Below, piece after piece: positions 6,648-12,292 of a stretch of DNA of 12,292 nucleotides (positions are counted from its first letter, which is position 1; each line of letters starts with the position of its first letter). This stretch comes from CAYSDH01 sp964429805. GTDB lineage: Bacteria; Bacteroidota; Bacteroidia; Flavobacteriales_D; JABDKJ01. The stretch lies in the NCBI GenBank assembly GCA_964429805.1, contig CAYSDH010000083.1, positions 1-12,292 on the forward strand. Reading direction: 5' to 3'. Below the pieces are notes generated by a model, which was not told the DNA's origin, did not search any database, and saw only the letters and a list, made by a program, of their open reading frames with translations. Position numbers and translations under genes: made by a program.

Positions 6648-7421
6648 ATGAAAAAGCTAATAGGATATACATTAACGATTTGTGCAGTGCTTGTCTTTAC
6701 CGCGTGCAGTCAAGGGAATAAACCCAATGCTGAGACTAAAGCCGTACCTGCCGCTGCATCAGAATCAGTGAGTGAAGAGAAGCCTATATCGGGACTCATG
6801 GAAGCAGTCTTGACCAAAGAGGAACAAGAGGCTTTGACTCCTAGCAAAGTCATAGAACTGCTCAAAGAGGGCAACACACGGTTCACACAAAATGATTTGA
6901 CCGCACGTAATCACTCGCAGCAAGTGAGAAACAGCACATTGGCTCAGTACCCAAAGGCTATCGTTCTATCTTGTGTCGACAGCCGAGTGCCGGTAGAAGA
7001 TGTGTTTGACAGAGGTATAGGCGACCTGTTTGTAGCGCGAGTGGCGGGTAACTTTGTGAACGAAGACATACTAGGTAGTATGGAGTTTGCCTGCAAAGTC
7101 TCTGGCTCTAAGTTAATCTTAGTCATGGGGCATGAGCATTGTGGCGCGGTCAAAGCAGCGATAGATGATGTGAAGCTGGGAAATATTACCCCAATGCTCG
7201 AAAAAATACGTCCTGCTGTTGATGTAGTGGAGTACGATGGGGAACGGAATTCAAAGAATCAGAATTTCGTACACATGGTATCGGAGAGTAATGTGAAGAA
7301 TACGATAGAGCAGATCAGACTTAAAAGCCCAATCCTAAATGAGATGGAGGAGAACGGTGAGATAATGATTGTTGGCGCTCTCTACGATATGGACAATGGA
7401 AAAGTGAGTTTCATTAATTAA
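6648..7421 (+). CDS. Beta-class carbonic anhydrase, exported lipoprotein
   Basis: This 257-aa protein should interconvert CO2 and bicarbonate. It has a lipoprotein signal peptide with lipobox VFTAC and predicted lipidated C20, then a low-complexity linker of about 35 residues (KAVPAAASESVSEEKP). The beta-type catalytic domain spans about 65-257. The zinc ligands are visible: C109 in LSCVDSRVP, and H162 and C165 in GHEHCG. The D111/R113 pair is also present. All catalytic residues are intact, so it should be active on the periplasmic side of a membrane rather than in the cytoplasm, where many beta enzymes work. It follows the SPFH gene by 89 bp with a hairpin but no visible promoter between them, so it may be partly co-transcribed with that gene and share its control. 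Confidence 0.95.
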   Translation: MKKLIGYTLTICAVLVFTACSQGNKPNAETKAVPAAASESVSEEKPISGLMEAVLTKEEQEALTPSKVIELLKEGNTRFTQNDLTARNHSQQVRNSTLAQYPKAIVLSCVDSRVPVEDVFDRGIGDLFVARVAGNFVNEDILGSMEFACKVSGSKLILVMGHEHCGAVKAAIDDVKLGNITPMLEKIRPAVDVVEYDGERNSKNQNFVHMVSESNVKNTIEQIRLKSPILNEMEENGEIMIVGALYDMDNGKVSFIN

Positions 7422-7461
7422 AATGTGACTACTTAGGAAGCGGTGATCGAATATGGATTTA

Positions 7462-7491
7462 AATACAGCCTCGAACAATCGAGGCTGTATT
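7462..7491 (+). terminator. Strong stem-loop after the carbonic anhydrase gene
   Basis: A perfect 13-bp stem runs from AATACAGCCTCGA (7462-7474) to its complement at 7479-7491, with the 4-nt loop ACAA. It lies 40 bp after the stop codon and is followed by CATAGC, with no U-tract. It overlaps an ATG-initiated reading frame from 7453, which argues that the true start of the next gene is downstream, at 7510. Confidence 0.7.
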
Positions 7492-7509
7492 CATAGCAAT
7501 GAATTGAAA

Positions 7510-7821
7510 ATGATAGTATCGAACAGTAAAACATTATTGGAGGCCATAGAGCAGGCCAAGGCCTCTGGTTATACGGAAGAATTTATGTATCGTGACGATA
7601 GGCTGATAGACAGACAGAACGCTAAGTCCTACACCAAAGAGGAATGCCTGCTGGTGGAGTATTGTGTACACGAAGGCATGAGCGACCCCTCCGATCAGTC
7701 CATACTATTCTTGATCGAATGTGCCGATGGCACCAGCGGCTGCCTCAGTAGTTCTTACGGCATTTACGCTGACACGGACTTGGTGGAGTTCTGCCTGTCG
7801 CTGAGTAAAAAGTCGGAATAG
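7510..7821 (+). CDS. Small conserved Bacteroidota protein (family often named phosphoribosylpyrophosphate synthetase)
   Basis: This 103-aa soluble protein resembles a small family common in Bacteroidota, recalled from its layout. It begins with TLLEAIEQAKASGYTEEF, then has a middle VEYCVHEGMSDPSDQSILFLI and an end GTSGCLSSSYGIYAD. Members are widely labelled phosphoribosylpyrophosphate synthetase. That name is not credible here: real enzymes are about 310 aa and contain PRPP and ribose-5-phosphate motifs that are absent. The frame is open from an ATG at 7453, but the codons from there encode the stem-loop at 7462-7491. The ATG at 7510 begins the part that resembles the family. The stop is separated from the Fic gene start by one base, so the two are co-translated. 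Function unknown. Confidence 0.8.
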   Translation: MIVSNSKTLLEAIEQAKASGYTEEFMYRDDRLIDRQNAKSYTKEECLLVEYCVHEGMSDPSDQSILFLIECADGTSGCLSSSYGIYADTDLVEFCLSLSKKSE

Positions 7822-7822
7822 A

Positions 7823-8593
7823 ATGATACTACTGGCTCCTAATCAAATCAAAATTGACCCATCCATTCTGCTTGATATCGACTCCAAGTCGAAATCTATA
7901 TACAGGGCGATTACCTTTTGTAAAAAGACATCTTCTAAAGCGCTGCTAGATAAGTTCATCAACAGTACCAATACCCTAGCAGAGTTGCTGTCCATCAAAA
8001 ATGCGCAGATGGAGGCAGAAACTGAGGAGGAATTGATTTCGTACCAAAAGAGTTTGAACAAGACTATTCTATTTGTTGTCAACGAAATAAAGAATGATAG
8101 ACCGCTGACCTCCCAAGTTCAACTCTTTCAGCTATTCAGGCTCATTTCACAAGAGGCGCACAGCCTACACCCCAATCAATACAGACGAACTTTAGTTCAA
8201 ATTGGAGGGCATCTATGCCCCAACCCGGAGGATTTGAATGGTCTAGTAACACAGTTGTTCTTTAACCTTGCGAGCATTTCTCACCCACTACTCCAGGCAA
8301 TTTATCTTCATCATGAATTGATAAGGATACACCCTTTCGTGGATGGAAATGGAAGGACTGTGCGGATTGCCAAAAACTGGATGCTCATGTATAACCTCTA
8401 CCCGCCAATATTTGTAAAAGATGAAACCGAGAAAAAGGAATATATAAATACGCTTAGTGACAGCTTTAGTATCCTAGAGAAAAACAACGCGCTGTGGAAT
8501 CATCAAACCGCTCTCTTCTTTAATCATGAGCTGAAAAGAGTCTCGCAAAGTATCGAGTATGTGCTGTCCGAGATCAGCAGCTCAAGCAATTAG
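7823..8593 (+). CDS. Fic domain protein (probable AMP transferase)
   Basis: This 256-aa protein has the Fic active-site loop HPFVDGNGR at residues 170-178, matching HPFx[D/E]GNGR. H170 is the catalytic base, and the phosphate-binding GNGR is intact. An upstream helix-flap region (RTLVQIGGHLCPNPEDLN, about 122-139) is also typical. Fic proteins usually transfer AMP from ATP to a protein hydroxyl. In class II members an N-terminal helix with [S/T]xxxE[G/N] blocks ATP. Aligning LLSIKNAQ (55-62) with the usual SSxIEGxQ places K59 where the inhibitory glutamate should be, so self-inhibition may be lost or moved elsewhere. The start lies one base after the preceding gene, so they form an operon, but that protein shows no inhibitory motif either. 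Target unknown; no DNA-binding domain is evident. Confidence 0.9.
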   Translation: MILLAPNQIKIDPSILLDIDSKSKSIYRAITFCKKTSSKALLDKFINSTNTLAELLSIKNAQMEAETEEELISYQKSLNKTILFVVNEIKNDRPLTSQVQLFQLFRLISQEAHSLHPNQYRRTLVQIGGHLCPNPEDLNGLVTQLFFNLASISHPLLQAIYLHHELIRIHPFVDGNGRTVRIAKNWMLMYNLYPPIFVKDETEKKEYINTLSDSFSILEKNNALWNHQTALFFNHELKRVSQSIEYVLSEISSSSN

Positions 8594-8627
8594 ATTTAGA
8601 CATTGTAAAAAATGAAAAGGCGTTTCC

Positions 8628-8657
8628 TTGACTCACAAGAAGCCAGTTTTCTATACA
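8628..8657 (+). promoter_or_regulatory. Possible promoter before chrA
   Basis: TTGACT (8628-8633) and TATACA (8652-8657) are separated by 18 bp, a near-consensus pair for a proteobacterial housekeeping sigma factor. Bacteroidota promoters normally use TTG and TAnnTTTG instead, so the match may be fortuitous. The gap between the Fic and chrA genes is 84 bp, and no better promoter is seen in it. Confidence 0.3.
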
Positions 8658-8677
8658 GAAGACGTTAAAGATTAGAA

Positions 8678-9988
8678 ATGGAAAAACCCTCTTTTAAAGA
8701 AGCATTCTGGTTTTGGCTCAAGCTCGGATTCATCAGTTTTGGTGGGCCAGCGGGCCAAATAGCCATCATGCATGAATTTCTAGTAGAAAAGAAAAAATGG
8801 ATTTCCGAAAGTCGCTTTCTACATGCCCTGAACTATACGATGATACTGCCGCCAGGCCCTGAAGCGCAGCAATTGACGACATACACAGGCTGGTTGCTTC
8901 ATGGAACTAGAGGCGGACTGGTAGCGGGGATTTTCTTCGTGCTTCCTTCCATGTTTATATTACTGGGCTTATCGGCCCTGTATGTCACCTATGGCAATAT
9001 ACCGTGGGTATATGCCATGTTTGAAGGACTCAAGCCTGCCGTGATGGCTATAGTTATACTGGCCCTCGTCAAAATCGGCAAAAAGTCGCTGCACACGGCA
9101 TTTCATTTTATAGTCGCGGGTGCGGCATTTGTGTGCATGTACTTTTTTGACATTCCTTTTCCTTATGTTATCATCGGAGCTTTAACATTGGCATTTGTGG
9201 CGCGTAAGCTATTTCCGCAGCTATTTAAGCAGACAGCGGCAGCCCAAGAGCAACTGGCAAAAGATGAAGTAGACTACTTCATCAATCGAAGTCATTTTTT
9301 ACCAGACGCAGGGTTCAAGACGGCTCGTGTTCTAAATCAGGTTGGCATTGCGGCATTACTCTGGTCTGTCCCAATCGGATTGTTCTATTTGCTTACGAGC
9401 GATTTTGCCTTTTGGAAGGAATTATCCTTGTTCTTCACCAAGGCGGCCTTTGTGACGTGTGGCGGGGCTTATGCCGTTCTGCCCTATGTGGCGCAGGTGA
9501 GTGTAGAGAAACTGCAATGGCTCACCGAGTTGCAAATGGTTGATGGCTTAGCTTTGGGAGAAACTACGCCTGGACCATTAGTCATGGTCCTTGTATTTGT
9601 CGGATTCATGGCGGGGTATAATCAATTCGGAGGCTCACTTCTCATGGGTTCTTTGGGGCTCTTCGCCACTACCTTTTTCACTTTTGTGCCCTGTTTCCTG
9701 TTCATTTTTGTGGGTGCGCCCATCATTGAGAAGACGCGAGAGAACCAACGTGTGAAGCAAGCATTGACGCTGGTTACCGCTGCCGTGGTGGGTGTGATTC
9801 TCAATCTTACAATCTATTTAGGTAAGGCTATCCTATTTCCTAATAAACTGGCTTTGAATCAGATTGACCTAGTCACCCTATCGTGGATTTTAGTCTCATT
9901 CATAGCCATGTATCGCTTTAAAGTAAATATGATGATATGGATAGGAGCTAGTGCTGTATTTGGACTGCTGCATTACTTGTTGATGTAG
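8678..9988 (+). CDS. chrA: Chromate transporter, ChrA (CHR) family, two-domain form
   Basis: This 436-aa inner-membrane protein has the long-chain CHR layout, two homologous halves joined by a polar linker (about residues 180-220). The N-half has FISFGGPAGQIAIMHE (18-33) and ILPPGPEAQQL (56-66). The C-half has VTCGGAYAVLPYV (259-271) and LGETTPGPLVMV (293-304). About ten hydrophobic segments are visible. Characterised family members export chromate and are driven by ion gradients. Chromate is a substrate inferred from the family only, since many environmental homologues are untested. There is no ChrB-type regulator beside it. The ATG at 8678 follows a purine-rich stretch ending in TTAGAA. Confidence 0.92.
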   Translation: MEKPSFKEAFWFWLKLGFISFGGPAGQIAIMHEFLVEKKKWISESRFLHALNYTMILPPGPEAQQLTTYTGWLLHGTRGGLVAGIFFVLPSMFILLGLSALYVTYGNIPWVYAMFEGLKPAVMAIVILALVKIGKKSLHTAFHFIVAGAAFVCMYFFDIPFPYVIIGALTLAFVARKLFPQLFKQTAAAQEQLAKDEVDYFINRSHFLPDAGFKTARVLNQVGIAALLWSVPIGLFYLLTSDFAFWKELSLFFTKAAFVTCGGAYAVLPYVAQVSVEKLQWLTELQMVDGLALGETTPGPLVMVLVFVGFMAGYNQFGGSLLMGSLGLFATTFFTFVPCFLFIFVGAPIIEKTRENQRVKQALTLVTAAVVGVILNLTIYLGKAILFPNKLALNQIDLVTLSWILVSFIAMYRFKVNMMIWIGASAVFGLLHYLLM

Positions 9989-10019
9989 TAGGAACACTTT
10001 TGAAACAAAAAGCCTCATC

Positions 10020-10036
10020 ACTGTGCCCAGTTTTTT
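10020..10036 (+). terminator. Weak intrinsic terminator candidate after chrA
   Basis: ACTG (10020-10023) pairs with CAGT (10028-10031) around a 4-nt loop, followed by six T residues (10031-10036). The stem is very short; the U-tract is the main support. Confidence 0.3.
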
Positions 10037-10080
10037 AGACACTTCTCTCAGATAAAAAAAAAGATAGCATAACACACCAC

Positions 10081-10105
10081 TATAATAGTATTACTATTAT
10101 ATTTG
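10081..10105 (+). promoter_or_regulatory. -7 box overlapped by a 21-bp perfect palindrome (TPR gene promoter/operator)
   Basis: TATATTTG (10098-10105) is a perfect TAnnTTTG -7 box. Overlapping its first four bases is a perfect palindrome of 10+1+10 bp (10081-10101), with arms TATAATAGTA and TACTATTATA around a central T. A bound dimer would cover the -7 region, which suggests repression. The sequence is AT-rich, so the hairpin would be weak in RNA and an operator is the better reading. The gene starts at 10127, leaving a leader of about 15 nt. Confidence 0.65.
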
Positions 10106-10126
10106 CACACAACACATACGAACAAT

Positions 10127-11392
10127 ATGAAAACTCCATTTATCTGCACGCTCATTCTCATGGCTATTGCCGTTTCATCTCCTGTGAACGCGCAGCTTGT
10201 TGACCAAGGTGGTATAAATGCTCCTCGCATTCAAGCTACTCAGATTATACAACAAGCTGACTATGTCATGCGATTTGGAGGCCATCAAGAAGCCATATTA
10301 TCTTATACCAACGCGATTAACATGGATCCTGCCTATGCTGAGGCGTACATGAAACGAGCGCGTGCTTATCAACTTCTTGGGGAGACGCAATCTGCGATTA
10401 GAGATTACGACATGGCCAAACAGCTCAATCCATACTCAGAAGCGATGTTTGATAAACGTGCTGCGCTGCGAATGCTCGCCATGGACTTTAATGGTGCACT
10501 TGAAGACCAGAATCAGGCACTTGTACTCAACCCTGATGATGACAATATCCGCTCTCATAGACTGGATGTATTCATCGCTACGGGGCAGTACGATAAGGCG
10601 CTATTAGAGCTAGATACACTAATCGCCCACGGATTTGAGTTAGAGCATGAATACGAGAAGCAAGCACTAGTCCGATTCCAAAGTGGAGATCTATTGGGTG
10701 CTTATGAGAGTGTAGACAAAGCGCTTGAGGTCAATCCCTACTCATCGATTGCTCATGATGTCAAGGGACTCCTTTTGATGAAACAAGAGAAGTACGAAGA
10801 GGCGATAGCGTCTTTTGATGAGGCCGTGACCTTCAATTCCGAGTTTGCATTGGCCTATTATAATCGAGCAGTGGCACACAAACATCTGGGGCATTCGGAT
10901 CTCGCGATGAAGGACTTGAACACGTCTATTGCCATCAGTAAAGACATACCACACGTGTATTTCGCTAGAGCGTTGGTCAAAAAGAATATGGGAGATTTAG
11001 ATGGGGCAATCGAAGATTATAGCGCAGCACAGATGGGTGATAGCATTTATGCTCAAGCACTGTATAATCGCAGCTACAGTTATCAGATGATGGGCGATCA
11101 AGCTCGTGCTATGGCAGATGCGCAGACCATAGTATCCCTCAATGAGGATGACCCTGCATCTTGGAATTTGAAAGGAAATGTACATGTGCTATATGGAGAA
11201 TATCACCAAGCTGTTGAAGCCTATGAAGAAGCAATAAGGAAGGATCCGCAATTTGCGCGGGCGTATCACAATCGGGGCTTGGCATATCACATGAGCTATC
11301 GTCCTATACAAGGTTGTGCTGATTTAGAGCGGGCAGTAGACCTTGGCTTCATTGAAAGTTCAAACCCTCATAAGTACTTCTGTGGTTTTTGA
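10127..11392 (+). CDS. Secreted tetratricopeptide-repeat protein
   Basis: This 421-aa protein has a signal peptide (MKTPFICTLILMAIAVSSPVNA, cleavage expected after A22). It is followed by about ten TPR units of 34 residues filling residues 40-410. Clear units include AYAEAYMKRARAYQLLGETQ, ALAYYNRAVAHKHLGHSDLA, AQALYNRSYSYQMMGDQARA and FARAYHNRGLAYHMSY. The end (GCADLERAVDLGF) is typical of Bacteroidota TPR proteins with a final capping repeat. TPRs are protein-binding scaffolds, so it probably acts in the periplasm with an unknown partner. The frame stays open upstream to a TTG at 10103, but that codon is inside the -7 box, and the ATG at 10127 begins the signal peptide. Control by the palindrome at 10081-10101 is likely. 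Confidence 0.92.
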   Translation: MKTPFICTLILMAIAVSSPVNAQLVDQGGINAPRIQATQIIQQADYVMRFGGHQEAILSYTNAINMDPAYAEAYMKRARAYQLLGETQSAIRDYDMAKQLNPYSEAMFDKRAALRMLAMDFNGALEDQNQALVLNPDDDNIRSHRLDVFIATGQYDKALLELDTLIAHGFELEHEYEKQALVRFQSGDLLGAYESVDKALEVNPYSSIAHDVKGLLLMKQEKYEEAIASFDEAVTFNSEFALAYYNRAVAHKHLGHSDLAMKDLNTSIAISKDIPHVYFARALVKKNMGDLDGAIEDYSAAQMGDSIYAQALYNRSYSYQMMGDQARAMADAQTIVSLNEDDPASWNLKGNVHVLYGEYHQAVEAYEEAIRKDPQFARAYHNRGLAYHMSYRPIQGCADLERAVDLGFIESSNPHKYFCGF

Positions 11393-11479
11393 GGGCGATG
11401 CATTTCAAGAGTTTATACACCACACCTCAAATTGGGGCCGTAGTAGTCCCCGCATTAAGTCAGATATAAAACTATAAAT

Positions 11480-11794
11480 ATGATATTCTTAAGGATTGCC
11501 AGTAGCAGCGAGTCAGTGATAGAAAACATTGCAAAACATTTGCTCAAAGAACGAATGGTCATCGATGTCAACATCAAGCGTAACATTGAGCGATTAGTCT
11601 ATACGGACTCACAATTTCATACATCGCACACGAGTCTGATGACTTGCAAGACTAAAGGGCTGCTATTCTCGAAGATTGACGACCATATACGCAACATATT
11701 TCCCGAAGAGAATTTGGAGATATATTCTTTACCAATAGTACATATGGACTGGGAAGATACACAACATTTAAAGGAGCACGTTCAAGAAACATGA
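11480..11794 (+). CDS. Divergent CutA1-like protein
   Basis: This 104-aa protein has the length and pattern of the CutA1 family. It starts with a short strand, then a helix ending LLKERMVIDVNI, which corresponds to the usual LLxxRLxACVNI. Next come a Y at VYT, a strand ending in a KT motif (TCKTKGLLF, compare LLIKT), a helix, and FPEENLEIYSLPIV in place of HPYExPEIIALPI. CutA1 proteins are very stable trimers once linked to divalent metal tolerance; their true role is unsettled. The usual cysteine and tryptophans of the family are missing here, so metal binding should not be assumed. Its gene starts 87 bp after the TPR gene with no clear -7 box, so it may be in the same transcript. Confidence 0.7.
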   Translation: MIFLRIASSSESVIENIAKHLLKERMVIDVNIKRNIERLVYTDSQFHTSHTSLMTCKTKGLLFSKIDDHIRNIFPEENLEIYSLPIVHMDWEDTQHLKEHVQET

Positions 11795-12145
11795 GCAGAA
11801 TGGTCCAATGAGTAAATGTTAGTTCGCATGCTTCAGACACATCACTGCTCCCTCATTCTTCGGGCCAGCGATAAGTCTTCGCTCCATCAGACCATTGGCC
11901 AACTCACTATTAAAAAAGGAATTGGTTTGCACTTGTCTTTCATTCATCATCTGGGTCTTGACGGTTGGTGTGGACGTGCTACGTGCCGAATATTGGAATA
12001 GACGAACTTTGTGTGCCAAACCTTGACGTGCTAGGTGTAAGAAAATTGGAGTAGATATTCGTGGTGAAACGTGTACACACATTGGATGAGAAAAATAGAA
12101 GCGGAACGAACGCATTATTTGACGAACTTGGTGGATGAAAAAAGC
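11795..12145. other. Gene-free tract with degenerate repeats
   Basis: No credible gene is seen. The reverse-strand open frame over 11819-12178 runs through direct repeats and into the edge of repeat copy C, so I read it as non-coding. The tract carries the direct repeats at 11973-12055 and a third fragment at 12121-12133, and it shares text with the tract at 2148-2500 in the same orientation. Confidence 0.5.
11973..12055 (+). repeat. Degenerate direct repeat, 52-bp period
   Basis: Unit 1 begins GACGTGCTACGTG (11973) and contains ATTGGAATAGA (11992-12002). Unit 2 begins GACGTGCTAGGTG (12025) and contains ATTGGAGTAGA (12045-12055). Unit 1 is followed by GACGAACTTTGTG (12001-12013), which recurs as GACGAACTTGGTG at 12121-12133. 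The first 18 bases of unit 1 match 2284-2301 at 17 positions. Confidence 0.65.
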
Positions 12146-12250
12146 CTCTAACATTATGTATATCACAGAGCCGCGCAAAGCTCCCCGCTCAGGCCACTAT
12201 CGCGGCCATCCGCAGAAGCTCCGTGCCATACATTTGTTCCGTTATACAAC
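12146..12250 (+). repeat. attC-like repeat, copy C
   Basis: This is the second complete copy. Its 5' block ACATTATGTATATCA matches copy B (ACATCATGTATATCA) at 14 of 15 positions, and the next stretch keeps GCCGCGCA and CCCGCTCA. Its 3' end CCATAC...CCGTTATAC matches copies A and B. The left outer arm is CTCTAAC (12146-12152), close to the attC R'' consensus RYYYAAC, facing GTTATAC (12241-12247). The inner arms TGTAT (12157-12161) and ATACA (12228-12232) are complementary. The outer arms pair less well than in copy B. The 42 bases after it contain no readable gene start. Confidence 0.6.
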
Positions 12251-12292
12251 AAGAGATGTATGTGATACAGTCCCCGAAAAGTGTGTGAAGTC

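Noticed and set aside
7510..7821. Small protein as a FicA/VbhA-type antitoxin
   Set aside because: No [S/T]xxxE[G/N] motif is present; the nearest candidate, YCVHEG, has tyrosine at the required position and lies in a block that appears conserved in the family for other reasons.
8612..8668. An 18-codon frame ending in YRRR in the leader of chrA
   Set aside because: A leader peptide was considered, but there is no hairpin or coding signal to support attenuation, and short frames of this size are common by chance.
11819..12178. Reverse-strand open frame of 119 codons
   Set aside because: It runs through degenerate direct repeats and into the edge of the attC-like repeat. The partial similarity to the frame at 2154-2462 is explained by shared repeat DNA rather than a gene family.

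Overview
The window looks like a chromosomal segment of a Bacteroidota bacterium, probably a marine or soil Cytophagales-type organism (the order is inference). Three things point there: promoters of the TAnnTTTG type, starts with little or no Shine-Dalgarno sequence, and a set of families common in that phylum (a small protein usually mislabelled phosphoribosylpyrophosphate synthetase, an SPFH lipoprotein, a secreted TPR protein). No rRNA, tRNA, CRISPR array, transposase or integrase is visible.

Left edge (1-1150): one unrecognised 332-aa protein fills the space between two copies of a roughly 100-bp repeat with complementary ends. A third copy lies at the right edge (about 12146-12250). The copies share a 5' block, a GC-rich middle and a 3' block ending in CCGTTRTA. 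Their paired outer and inner arms resemble integron attC sites, and the gene sits between them as tightly as a cassette gene does. From 1150 to 2594 there is an AT-rich YitT-family membrane protein, preceded by two mutually exclusive hairpins, and then about 450 bp of gene-free, repeat-derived DNA.

Centre (2595-7421): an OmpR-family response regulator and its histidine kinase overlap by 4 bp. They are followed by a secreted leucine-rich-repeat protein, an SPFH/band-7 lipoprotein and a beta-class carbonic anhydrase lipoprotein. The promoters of the LRR gene and the SPFH gene have the same unusual design: four YYTAAN hexamers in direct repeat at an exact 11-bp period, then 10 bp, then an imperfect -7 box. 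This is the expected binding pattern of an OmpR-family regulator, so the two genes are very likely a small envelope regulon of the adjacent kinase/regulator pair.

Right half (7463-11794): a strong stem-loop closes the carbonic anhydrase gene. A 103-aa conserved protein and a Fic protein follow as a tight pair, then a two-domain ChrA-type chromate transporter, a secreted TPR protein whose -7 box overlaps a 21-bp perfect palindrome, and a divergent CutA-like protein. From 11795 to 12145 the DNA is gene-free and carries degenerate direct repeats related to the tract at 2154-2500. The last repeat copy closes the window.
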